From: Castor canadensis
Taxonomy: Eukaryota; Chordata; Mammalia; Rodentia; Castoridae
Reading direction: 5' to 3'
NCBI RefSeq assembly: GCF_047511655.1
Contig: NC_133387.1
Span: 23,058,353-23,122,352, forward strand
Length of the DNA stretch: 64,000 nucleotides
Position numbers and translations under genes: made by a program. Below the pieces are notes generated by a model. It saw nothing but the letters and a program-made list of their open reading frames with translations, ran no database searches and was not told the DNA's origin. Shown in pieces: positions 32,595 through 42,850 of the stretch (its first letter is position 1; each line of letters starts with the position of its first letter).

Positions 32595-34330
32595 CTTAAA
32601 AACACTAATTTTCCCAAAAAAAAAAAATTTAGCGAACTTCTAATCAAAAACCCCAAAGAATGTTTTCATAGAAATTGGCAACTTCTCTGGAAAAGCAAAT
32701 GACCAAGAATAACCAAGACAATTTGCTAAAGAGGAATCAGGTGGGTGGACTTCCCCTACCCGAAAACAACACTACTAATAAGGTGTAGTAATCAGGACAG
32801 TGCAGGAGTGGCAGAGAGAGAGATAATTAAGCTAATTAGCAAGAATCAAGAGTCCAAAAAGACAACCATAAAAAAGTAAAAATACACACAGAAAAATCAC
32901 CTGACAGATCTTAAGAGTGAGGATGGAATATGTAATGAATGAGTGGTGCTGGGATGATTATCCAAAGGGAAATGTACTTGAGCTGGTCCTTACCACACAC
33001 CATACGCCAAATAGCAGCCACAAGTGAATTAAGACCCTCATAAGAAAAGCAAACCTTAAAACTTTTAGACATATTCAAAACATAGGAAAAAGCCAGGTGC
33101 TAGTGGCTCACACCGGCAATCCTAGCTGCTTGGGAGACTGAGATGGTGAGGATCACAGTTCAAGGCCAGCCTGTGCAAATCGTTCATGACCTCCCACCAC
33201 CACCACCACCATCTCCAAAATAACCAAACCAAAACGGACTGGAGGTGTGGCTCAAGTGATTGAGTGCCTGCTTTGCAAATGTGAGGTTCTGAGTTCAATC
33301 CCCAGTCCCACCAAAAAAAAAAGGGGAAAAAAAAGGAAAGAAATGTCTTAGCAAAACACAAAAAGCACAAATTATAAAAATATTGATAAATTCAACCAGA
33401 TTAAAATTAAAACTTTTGAGGCATCATAAGCACAATGAACATAACTCAGTCTTAGAAAAATTACTAGTAATGTGTGTGAGCAAAACAGAAATTGTGTCTA
33501 CATTACATCAGGAACTTCTAGGAAGAATAAGACAAACCACCCAACAGAAGAATATGAATAGAGAACAACGGAAACAGCATGTTTTTTGGATATTTGGCAT
33601 CGACAGGAGGCAGGTACAGATTTAAGCCCGAATACAATTCCACTTCATGCCTATCACACACCACCAGATCCTGGTAGCCGTGCAGCACAGTACTTCTTAG
33701 GTGGTGTTGACAAAACCACTTTGGAGAGCAAATGATCAATGCTGTATAGTCCTGAAAAATGCATGTAACACATCACCTCACAATTCCATTCTAAACTATA
33801 TCCCCTACAAATAATCAAAAATAAATAAATAAAATATGTCCCCCTAAAAACTCTTCTACACAGAGCCAAGAAGACATAAAAATGACCACTGCAGCGTTGG
33901 GGCAAAACCTAAATTTTTGTCAAAGAATTGGATAATTGTGGCATACTGATTGTAGTAGAATGCTGCATCACCATGAGAATAAGCTGAAGCCATCGTCTCA
34001 ATTTGACAAGTCTCAAAACATAACTTTGAATGAAACAGGCAAATAATAGAAGGATAGGCACAGCTTGATAACAAAATCCTTTTTATGTAGTTTTCAAATA
34101 TGCAACACAATGCTATGTATTATTTAAGGATACATATATTTATAGTGGGGGTATAAATCTGAGAATGATAAACCCCCAAATCAAGTTAGTGGTGACTTCA
34201 GGGAAGTAGACAAAGGAAGGGGACTGTGGTGGAAGGGAGCAGGTGCACAAGGAGCTTCCTAATCTCTTTTCTTATACTAGGTGGTGGCATACAGTAGGTT
34301 TTTTGTATTCTAATCTTTTGATATGGCTGG
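32595..34330 (+). mobile_element. Old L1 (L1M-type) ORF2 3' part and 3' UTR
   Basis: The order of recognisable pieces fits an old L1: 'gaaattggcaacttctctgg' (32672), 'gaatgagtggtgctgggatgat' (32938), 'ataaattcaaccagattaaaatt' (33387), 'ccacttcatgcctatcacac' (33640), 'gcagcgttggggcaaaacc' (33891), and a 3' UTR 'gttagtggtgacttcagggaag' (34185). Interrupted by a B1-dID SINE at 33092. Frames are broken. Confidence 0.78.
33092..33337 (+). repeat. B1-dID SINE inside L1
   Basis: A B1 monomer ('gccaggtgctagtggctcacaccgg') and an ID monomer ('ggactggaggtgtggctcaagtg' in pieces, 'gagttcaatccccagtcccacc') are separated by a short (CCA)n expansion at 33197-33211. An A/G-rich tail follows. Confidence 0.93.
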
Positions 34331-34334
34331 AAGT

Positions 34335-35720
34335 TTTTTAGGTTTTTTTTTTTTTAGCTTTTTATCTTGAAATAATTACTTACTCACAGGAAGTTGCAGA
34401 CATAGTCCAGACAGATTCCATCTCCTTCACCCAGTTTCCCCCAATACTTTCATGTTGTTTTAATTGTGAGACAGTCTCAAAACAAGGATGGTGACACTGG
34501 TACTTGAGGCATCAGTTCTGATTCATTTACCACAGGTGTAGTTTCCTGAAACCTACAATCTAGACACAGAACTAGTCCATAGTCACAAAAATTTCCCTAT
34601 CTGTCACCCCACCATCCGTAACCTCTGGAGAACAGATTTGCTCTCCGATGCTACCATTTGGTCACTTTAAAATATTATGCAAATACTATCATACAATATG
34701 TCACCTTTTGAGATTGGGCTTTTTCCAATCAGAAAACTGACTTTGAGATCCACCCAAGTTGTTTCATGTATGAATAATCTTTTTTTCATTTCTCAATCAT
34801 AGTCCATGGAACATACATACCCCACGTTGTTCAACCATTGGATTGGTGGAGAACATTTTGGTTGCTCCCAGTTGGGGATTATAACAAACAAAGCCACAAT
34901 GAGTGATCATGAAGAAGGTTTGTATGAACAAAAAATTTTTATTTCTCTATGGTGAATGTGTAGGAGTAACTTTTCTAGGTTATATGCTAAGTGTATTTTT
35001 TAAAAGAAATTGACAAACTATTTTCCAGAGTGGCTGTACCATTTTATTTTCCCATCAGCAATACACGAGAGATACAAGATATAGATGCAATTTTCCCCAC
35101 ATTCTCAACAGCATTTGGTATTGCCATTATTTTTATAATTTATATTACTTTAGCTGTTCTGATGAATGTGTGGTGACATCTTGCCATGGTCTTAGTTGCA
35201 TTTCCTTAACAATTAGTGACATTGAACATTTTTTCATGTGCTTAGTATCTATATATTCTCTTTGATGAAATGACATTGTGTCTTTTCCCCAGTTTCTTGT
35301 TTGTTTATTTGTTTGTTTAGTGTTATATATAGTCTAGATGTGACTTCTTTTCTGTTTTTTTTTTCTTTTTTGGTGGTACTGGGGTTTGAACTCTGAGCTT
35401 CATGCTTGCTAGACAGGCATTCTACTGCTTGAGCCACTTCACCAGCCCTAGATATGAGTTCTTTATCAGATATGTGGCTTGCAAATATTTTCTCCCAGTC
35501 TGTGGCTTGTCTTTTTAATCCCTTAACAGGGTTTCATGAAAGATTTTTTATTCAGATGAAAATTGATTTATCAATTTTTTTCTATTTTGGATAGTGCTTT
35601 TTGTGTCATGACTAAGAACTCTTCTCCAGGTCCTTGATTTTCTTCTAAAAGGTTTATAATTTTATAGTTTACACTGAAACCTAAAATCCACTTTTAGCTA
35701 ATTTTGTACAAACTGTAATA
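34335..35720 (-). mobile_element. Old L1 (L1M-type) 3' end, reverse orientation
   Basis: On the plus strand the text begins with a T run (34340-34353) and follows the reverse of an L1M 3' UTR and ORF2 end: 'cacccagtttcccccaatac', 'cttttgagattgggctttttcc', 'gagatccacccaagttgtttc', 'agagtggctgtaccattttat' (35026) and 'tcttttcatgtg'-type words near 35230. It meets the plus-strand L1 at 34330 tail to tail. A SINE splits it at 35351. Confidence 0.88.
35351..35448 (-). repeat. ID-type SINE inside L1, with target duplication
   Basis: It reads, in reverse orientation, 'tggtggtactggggtttgaactc' to 'gagccacttcaccagcc'. Flanks TAGATGTGACTTCTTT (35335-35350) and TAGATATGAGTTCTTT (35449-35464) are a 16-bp target duplication with two differences. 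Confidence 0.94.
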
Positions 35721-35859
35721 TTGTAAGCTTAAGTCAATATATTTTGGGATTTGGGGGTTTGTTTTTTGTTTTTATATGTACTTATTTATTCACTTACTTC
35801 CTCCATTGGATTATTTTTGCACTGTTTTCAAAAATCAATTGGTACACAAATTTAAAAAG

Positions 35860-36290
35860 AAAGAAATTAGATTCTCCTACCCACAGCAGACATAATCATC
35901 TATGCAGAAAATTCCAGAACATTTGCAACAAAAACTGTTGAGCTGGTGAGTGAATTCAGCAAGGTCCTGGAATATGAGATCAATGTGCAAAAGCCCGCTG
36001 TAATTCTGCCAGCCTGAACACATGGAAACCAGATACAATTATAACGGTATGCATGATCACTCAAAAGTAGATGAAATACTTAGGCATGAATCTTGAAAAG
36101 AAACCTCAACATATACGAACTTTACATTCTAAGAACTACAAAACGCTAACAATGAAAGAAATCAAAGATCTAACTGCAGTAGAGACACACCGGGTGTGTG
36201 GATTGGAACATTCGACGTAGTAAAGATGTCATTTCTCCTCAAATTGATGCACAGGTTTATTGCAGTTACTACTGAAATATTAGTGTATTA
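35860..36290 (+). mobile_element. Old L1 (L1M-type) ORF2 fragment
   Basis: The text 'atgcagaaaattccagaac', 'gaattcagcaaggtcctggaatatgagatcaatgtgc' (in pieces) and 'aatacttaggcatgaatc' follows the L1 ORF2 region just after the reverse transcriptase core. Broken frames. Confidence 0.75.
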
Positions 36291-36299
36291 TCATTTTTA

Positions 36300-36780
36300 A
36301 TATTTTCTTAAGCCAAACTGTTTTTATTGATTTCAACTGAAAGAAAGTATGCCTGTGTGGGTGTGCGCATGTGTGCATGTAGGTGCAGGGTTAGACACCT
36401 TTGTAGATATCTGCTCGAAACACAGATGTGTCTAGACTTCCACAAATATCAGCACTGAGGAAAGCCAATTAAAAATCAGTAGTGAGTCAACAGAGAGAGC
36501 CCAGAACCCTGAAGTGGAGTCCCAAGCCACGGATGCTGAGGGAGGCATCCAAAGTGTTTTGACTTCATCGCCACTCACAAGTCAGTATGACAGAAGATCC
36601 TAGGAGAAAGTCAAATTCCATTAAACAACTGCTGTGAGTGGTGCTTGGGAATCTTGGGCAGTTGATCATCCAAATGTAACTCACCAGGCGCCATTGTTCC
36701 CATTTTAATTCATAGTCTTGATGCTGTAGAAATACATCCGCAATTGGACCCCACTGCATTCCAGTGCTCTGCTAACTACA
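36300..36780. promoter_or_regulatory. Single-copy block, weak candidate conserved element
   Basis: A gap in the LINE-rich region. It carries CCAATTAAAAATCAG near 36465, a SOX-type CCATTGTT near 36691 and 'ttttaattcatag' near 36704. No repeat was recognised. Support is weak. Confidence 0.2.
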
Positions 36781-36884
36781 GAGAAACTTGAGACACTATG
36801 CAACTGTTCCCATGATCCTCCCAGCCAAAACACTGGCTTGGCTACCAGTGGTAGATAGGATGAACTATAATTAAGAAGTCGATT

Positions 36885-37015
36885 ATTAAATTATTTACTG
36901 CCTGTGCACCATCAGAGCCGCAGGTACTGTACTAAACACATTGGGAGGTAAAAAGTTAAACAAGTTATTTATGGCTTCTGCTCCCCCAATCTTACAACCT
37001 TACAGCAGGAGGGAA
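36885..37015 (-). mobile_element. L2 LINE 3' end relic
   Basis: The text 'ttatttactgcctgtgcacc..gcaggtactgtactaaacacattgggagg' follows the reverse of the L2 terminus. Ancient and short. Confidence 0.55.
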
Positions 37016-37689
37016 ACAACTGAGGCTGCCTGTAATAACGCATTAGCATCTGCCTTCCACAAGGAAGTTAGGAGTGAAGAGGTCAGAATAAATAACAATG
37101 TCACAGAAGACAACATGGCCAGTACAAGATTTTGGCTACATCTTGAAGGATGGCTAGTGATTGGGTAGGTAAGATGAGAAGAGAAGCTGTCTGAAGCAGA
37201 AGGAACTTGCCGGCCCCACAAGGAGAGGAAACAATCCCACTACCTGCTGTGACAACTTCCAGAGCTCCAGTGAGTTGTCCTTCCACAGGGAGTGGGACAC
37301 ATAGAAATGACAGACATCTATATGATCCAGGCCGTCCCCATTCACTGGTTCTCCCTGGAATTTAAGGGGACCAGCTACTAGCATCTCAGAAAAGCACAAC
37401 AATTTAGTAAGGGAAACAAACTTAAGTAAGAGCCACTCAAGTTCATTGTTTAGGCAACCTCAGGCAAGTTGGTCTTCCTCTTTAAACTCAGTCTGTTTGT
37501 CTACCAAAAGCAATGGATAGCAGTACCGTGCTCACAGGCATGTGCACTGCCTGGAACATAAGATGTGCTTCATAAGAAGTAGCTGTGTGAGTCTTAGGAT
37601 TCATGGGGTCACCCTGCTTCTCACTCCTTCCTACAGCTTCATGCTTCCATCTGGGATTGTTCCCTTCTGTTAGAAGAAATTTTTTGGTA
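37016..37689. other. Single-copy DNA, nothing recognised
   Basis: No repeat or gene was recognised. Short open frames of 60-93 codons on both strands overlap one another. Confidence 0.45.
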
Positions 37690-38005
37690 TTTCCTTTCAG
37701 ATAAGTCCATTTGTGAAAAAACTCTGTTTTTGATGACCAAAAAAGAAAAATGCTTCCTTTTACTTTCACTTGGGAAGGATGTCTTCAATGCATAGGATTC
37801 TAGGTTGGCAAATCTTTTCTTTCAGCGCTAGGGAGATTTCATTACATTGTCTTGTGGCTTCCAACATTTCGGATGGGAAGTCAAGAGTTGATCTCAATGC
37901 TGCTTATTTGAAATTAACGTCTACTTCCCCTCTTTGGGTGTTTTTAATTTTTTTTATTTTTCATTTCTGGTCATTTTACTATGATGGGCTTTGACTTTTT
38001 TTTAA

Positions 38006-38097
38006 TTTACCCTTTTTTGTGATGGTGAGGTTTGAACTCAGGACCTCATGCTTGCTTGGCAGGTACTCTACTCCTTGAGCCATGCCATCAACTCTTA
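38006..38097 (-). repeat. ID-type SINE monomer inside L1
   Basis: Reverse orientation: 'gatggtgaggtttgaactcaggacctcatgcttgc' (in pieces), 'ctactccttgagccatgcc'. It is moderately diverged. Confidence 0.87.
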
Positions 38098-38154
38098 TTT
38101 CTTTCTTGAGGCTCATGGTGCTTCTTGATGTTTTTCACCACTTTTGCAAAATTC

Positions 38155-38600
38155 TTTTTTGGGGGGAGGGATGGCAGTCTGGCATTTGAACTCAGGGCTT
38201 CATGCTTGCTAGACAGGTGCTATACTTCTTAAACTACACCTCCATCCATTTTTGCTCTGGTTATTTTGGGGATAGGGTCTTGCTTTTTGCCTGAACTGCT
38301 ATCCTATTTTACATTTTCCAGCATAGCTGGGATGACAGGTGCACACCACCACACCAGCTTTTTTCTGTTGAGATGGGGTCTCACAAACTTTTTGACTTGG
38401 ACTGGCCTAGAACCACAATCCTCCCTATCTCAGTCTCCCACATGGACTGGTATGACAGGAGTATGCCAATGTGTCCAGCTATGGTTGAGATGAGGTCTTG
38501 CGAACTTTCTATCCAGGCTAGTCTCAAACCATGATTCACCCAATGAACTCAGTCTCCCAAGTAACTAGGATTACAGGGATGAGCCACTGGTACACAGCTT
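38155..38600 (-). repeat. Trimeric SINE (B1 + B1 + ID), reverse
   Basis: On the plus strand the ID monomer comes first ('tggcatttgaactcagggcttcatgcttgc' in pieces, 38178), then the variant B1 ('gctgggatgacaggtgcacacc', 38328), a further B1-like stretch, and the outer B1 ending 'aggattacagggatgagccactgg' (38569-38592). It appears to be the same three-part type as 8050-8368, with an extra partial unit in the middle. Confidence 0.85.
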
Positions 38601-39060
38601 GCGAAATTCTTGATCATTACATCTTCAGATGGTGTTTTACCCCATTGTCTCTCTCTTCTCCTCTGGGGCTCTCATTGCATATATATTAGATCTTTTTACC
38701 ATATTCCTTCTCTCTCTTACATTCTTTTCTGAATTTTATGCTTTTTGCTTTATTCTATATATTTTCTTCTGACATTTTCCAGCTATTTTCTTCTAGCATA
38801 TCTGATCTGCTATTGAACCCATATTCTGTTATATTTTACAGTTGTATAATTTTCCTCTTTTTTTGGATGTTGGTACTTTCCAATTCTGTATTGAAACTCT
38901 GTACCTTATAATCTAATTTCCTATGTTAATTATGCATTTTAAAGTCTATTTCAGATCATTATAAGTTTATTTCTACTCTGTTTTCGGTCCTATTGTCTTG
39001 TCTCTGGAAATGAGTCATATACCTAAAGCCCAATGGCAGCACAATTAATTTCAAAACCAG

Positions 39061-39899
39061 GTTCTTAGTGCTACCCATTTCTCTGAATTTAGTTGTGTTA
39101 ATTCCTTTCCCTACTAATGCTTTTATGGAATTCTAACAAGTTTGTATCATGGTCCTTTAATCTTAGAACTGTGATGCTGTACTTATTCCCTGGAGCATCC
39201 AAAATGGTATGTGAGAACCTTGCAAATCCACCTCAACCTTTCTACCTGCCCTCTTACACGTCCTACAATGCAGCAAACATGTTTGTTGCCTGGTATGTAA
39301 TCAATTGCTCTGTTTTTATAGCCCAGTGCACATTCTGGACTTACTTTCAGCATATGATATGACCCTTCTCTTGTATCTGTCTATCTAAATACCATCAATG
39401 AAGTTCCAGATTAAATGACATCCCCCCAAATTAAACCCTGAATCCTCTGAGTTCATAATAACCCCATTCTTCTCTGCTCACCAGTGCCCTCTATCTGAAT
39501 GATATTTGTGACCAGTCCTTATCTCCACCAGCAGCTAAATGCAAGTGGGCGTGAACAGCCACTGTTTCTATCTAGGAAAGATCTTTTCTCTCTTCCAGTA
39601 ATGTGACTTCCCACTCGGGAACCACCTTTGCCTAATTCTACTCATTCTGACCCCAGAACAAGACTCCACCCCTGGCTCCAAGGCTAGGACTTGGTTCAGG
39701 GCTAGGCCAAGGGACCCTAGGAGCCTTGATCACGAACTTGTGCGGAATTTGGGGAGTTGCTAAGAGGATGGATGTCACCTATGTCTTCTCTCTACCTAAA
39801 ACTCAGCAAAGGCTCCATGACCCTTAGAGGAGGGGCCTAGAATGCTGTATATAAATCCTGTCCTATCTCTTCCTTTTGACCTTTTACCCTGTTTTTCTT
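39061..39899. other. Sequence not recognised
   Basis: No repeat family or gene was recognised with confidence. A segment at 39640-39760 ('ctccacccctggctccaagg', 'ggctaggccaaggg') has the look of an old DNA transposon or LTR but could not be assigned. Confidence 0.4.
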
Positions 39900-40320
39900 C
39901 TCATCTTCTCCACTGCAGCCATGGTGGTCACTTTGATATTCTTCAGACCCATCATGCATAATCCTGTCTTAATGCCTTTGTCCTATCTTCTGGGACCACA
40001 CTTTCCTCAGACATACATTTGACTAACTCTAAATGGAGACTTGAAGAGCTTGTGTGCCAATCTCACTTGCTCAGTGAGGCCTTCCCAAACACCCTATTTA
40101 ATTCTGGTTCCACCACAACCCCAGTACTCCTAATAACCCTGGTTCCTCTCTGCTCCCGAAACTCTGTCATTCTAATGTACTCTATGATTTGCCTCCTCAT
40201 GCCTTTACTTATATGTATCTAGTGCACATATACACTAGAAGCTAAGCTTCCCAAGAGCAGGGATCCTTATGCACTCTATTAATATTTCTCAAGCCCTAGA
40301 AGAATCTCTGCCTCAGAGCA
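39900..40320 (+). mobile_element. L2 LINE 3' end
   Basis: Text such as 'tgaggccttcccaaacaccc', 'tctaatgtactctatgatttg' and 'agaagctaagcttcccaagagcagggatcc' (in pieces) followed by 'atttctcaagccctagaagaatctctgcc' fits the L2 terminus. Ancient copy. Confidence 0.7.
40204..40249 (+). repeat. 46-bp direct repeat, copy 1
   Basis: A 46-bp word (starting TTTACTTAT, ending CTAAGCTT) recurs at 40743-40788 with three differences (93 percent identity). This copy sits inside the L2 3' end. Confidence 0.93.
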
Positions 40321-41228
40321 GAACTGCAAAAACCACTATCACATCACCTGGAGTCATCCTTGTTTCTGTAAACAGCATCCCTGCATCCCATCCTTCCTGT
40401 GGGTACTCAAAAAATATTAATGATCACTTAGGGTGACTGTTCTGTGACAGTTCCAACTTTGGGGACTGCTATGGCTCTGGTTCACGTCCACTCTCCCTGG
40501 CAGGGACGCCTCTTTGCCTTGCAGCTTCCCAGACCTCCTCTTCCCTTGAAAAGAAATTCTATTAACAAGGCAATGAAATCACATCGGGGAAACATGAACT
40601 TCCACTGGCCCTGGGAAATTGGGATTGAGCAGAACGAAAACTCCAGGTAAAATAAATGTGTGGAAATGCAATAGAGTAAACCTGGAGCCGCAGTAAGTTA
40701 GAAGCTCAGTGTGGGTCAAACAGCTTCCTAGTGTCCAAGGCTTTTACTTATGTGTATCCAGTGCACATATACACTAGAATCTAAGCTTGGGTTATCATCT
40801 ATTAACCCAAAATGTCATGCTTTTGCACTCCACAGTCCATTTCATGTCTATTATTCTACATTATCTTCAAAACAATTCCAAGAAACAAATCATTTGCATC
40901 TCAGAAGGTGGGAACTGGTACTTAGGAGAAAGAAAAGATGCAAACAAAGTTCTAGAGCTATCTGGTGAGACCAGAGTCCAGAAATAGTGAGCCCTAGAAT
41001 AGCTTTCCCTACTGGGGTATTTGAAATCCAAGGGTGTCTACAGATCCCTATACATCTGGGGGGCTTGAGGCCACAGCAAAAGTGCAATGTGTCTCCTCAA
41101 AACATCAATTCTATCCCAAGGTTCATAGAAATTTTTTTAAATGTTATTTTTTGTATTGAAGAAAATCTAGAGCGTTGGTTGGTTGTTAATTTTGGGGGGT
41201 TGGTTCTTTTGTTTTTTGGGTTTGTTTG
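40321..41228. other. Mostly single-copy DNA
   Basis: Apart from the second copy of the 46-bp repeat, no repeat or gene was recognised. A T-rich run near 41120-41240 leads into the next SINE. Confidence 0.45.
40743..40788 (+). repeat. 46-bp direct repeat, copy 2
   Basis: It matches 40204-40249 at 43 of 46 positions and is 539 bp downstream. Its flanks do not match the flanks of copy 1, so only this short word was duplicated. Confidence 0.93.
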
Positions 41229-41428
41229 GTTTTTTTTTTTTTATTCTGGGGCTTGAACTCAGTGCCTTCACCTTGAGTCGCTCCACCAGCCCTATTTTTG
41301 TGAAGTTTTTTTTCAAGATAAGGTCTCACAGACCTATTTGCCCTGGCTGGCTTCAAACCGCGATCCTCCTGATCTCTGCCTCTTGGGTAGCTAGGATTAC
41401 TAGCGTGAGCCACTGGCACTGGCTTGCT
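41229..41428 (-). repeat. B1-dID SINE
   Basis: In reverse: a T run (A tail), the ID monomer ('ctggggcttgaactcagtgcc', 'cgctccaccagccc') and the B1 monomer ('ggcttcaaaccgcgatcctcctgatctctgcc' in pieces, 'aggattactagcgtgagccactgg'). Confidence 0.92.
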
Positions 41429-41439
41429 GTGGATTTGGG

Positions 41440-41586
41440 ATTTTGTTTTTTTGAAACAGGGTTTCACTATGTAGCACAGGCTGGCTTCAAATTCATTATA
41501 TAACCGAGACTGGCCTTAAATTCCCAGTCCTCCTGCCTCAGCCTTCCTAGTGCTGGGACTTCAGGCATGTACCCCTGTCCCCAGCT
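41440..41586 (-). repeat. B1 SINE monomer
   Basis: In reverse: 'gaaacagggtttcactatgtagcacaggctggc' (in pieces) to 'agtgctgggacttcaggcatgtacc'. It carries an internal duplication of the 'ggctggc/actggcc' part (41480-41520). It lies next to the B1-dID copy. Confidence 0.9.
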
Positions 41587-41687
41587 ACAAATGTGGGTTT
41601 TACGTAAAGCACAATACAAAATAATTTCATGAATTATTAAGATAAGAAATTTTGGCTAAAGACAAATTTCCATACTGAGAGACGTCA

Positions 41688-41860
41688 GCTTGGCAGTCTG
41701 TAGCTCACTTTCACCTACAGTAACTAGCTGTGTGACTTTGGGCAAAGTACTTAAGTTCTCTGAGCCTCATTTTCTCACCTGTAAAATGGAGGTGATAATG
41801 CCTTCTTACAGGCTCGTTGTTATAAAGAATAAATTAAGAATAAGAGAAGCTCCCAAAACA
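41688..41860 (+). repeat. MIR SINE
   Basis: The MIR core is clear: 'aactagctgtgtgactttgggcaaagtac', 'ttctctgagcctcattttctcacctgtaaaatgg' (in pieces) and 'gataatgcc..ttacaggctcgttgtt'. Ancient, well preserved. Confidence 0.92.
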
Positions 41861-42719
41861 GAGATGACACAGGAAGAAAAAAGTATGAAAACATTCGTGT
41901 TTTGTTTTGTTTTATTTTTTGTCGTTATCAAGTTGGAAGATATTTGAAACCAAGAAGCAATAATTTCATTAATTTCCCCAAACTCCTAAGGTGTCCAATT
42001 TAAGGTTTCACTTGAGAAGCAAAAACTGCGAAAGATTTAGAGCACAGAAATTGCAAAAACAATCGGGGATTAAAGACCTGGAGGAAAGGTTTTTTAAAAC
42101 TAGATTTTCTGTGAGCTTGAAGAGGAAAGAGCTGAAAGAAACTTAGAAACAACCTTCATAAAAGGAAGAAAACAGCTCAGCTGTTTTCTTTAAGGGGCTT
42201 TAAGGGGACACCACACTGACCTTGGCTGGAGCATTCCAAGGCCCTGGCGGACCACAGAGAGAAGAGTGAAACCCATTTCCCCGCAGATTTCCTCAGAGTC
42301 CCTAAAAACTGGGTATGGATTCTTGGATGAGGACAAGCTGGTTTCTAAGCAGAAAGTTCGACCATCCACATAGTGGGGTGTGGTGCACCCTGAGCCAAAT
42401 GCCCCGCCACACAGCACCCTACCCATTGGCCTGCCTGACAACCCCACAGGCCTGTCGTACTTATTAGCTGTTTTAAGTTATTTATGGTTCCAACCTAGAA
42501 GGCATTATCTGTGGAGTCATTAGCAGTCTTCAAGGCAGCCACTTATTCCACCAGCTCCTGTCACTCAGTAGAAATGAACATAGAACAAGCCTGTCTTGAG
42601 CTGAGCCTTAGATGAAAGAAAGCCAGAGAGGGGGCCAAGAACAGCCATGCACAGCTGCCAGGACCAACCCAGCAGCCTTGAGAGAGCTCAGTTTAAAGCA
42701 GGAAGGGCCCAACACCAAG
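41861..42719. other. Single-copy DNA, nothing recognised
   Basis: No gene or repeat was recognised. An AT-rich patch at 42455-42520 ('gtacttattagctgttttaagttatttatgg' in pieces) is the only noticeable feature. GC content rises from here to about 49 kb. Confidence 0.45.
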
Positions 42720-42850
42720 GTCATTTCCTCCTGGTCCTGGCTCATTCTACCTTAGTCTCCTCAAACAGGAGTTCCCCAAAGGCAAAGACAGGGGCTTGGT
42801 CTTGATTTTATTCCCAGGTCCTCAAAGAGCACCTGTCACTCTCCCCGACA
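42720..42850 (+). mobile_element. L2 LINE 3' end relic
   Basis: The text 'ccaaaggcaaagacaggggcttggtcttg..attcccaggtcc' resembles the L2 terminus ('gagggcagggacttggtctgtcttgttcact'). Weak. Confidence 0.4.

Larger units (their letters stand above)
37690..39060 (-). mobile_element. Old L1 (L1M-type), reverse, split by SINEs
   Basis: The text 'ggattctaggttggcaaatcttttctttcagcgc' (in pieces, 37796), 'cattacattgtcttgtggcttcc' and 'cattttactatgatgggc' (37970) follows an old L1 in reverse. After a cluster of SINEs, 38600-39060 ('cattgtctctctcttctcctctgggg', pyrimidine-rich) continues it. Non-coding. Confidence 0.72.
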
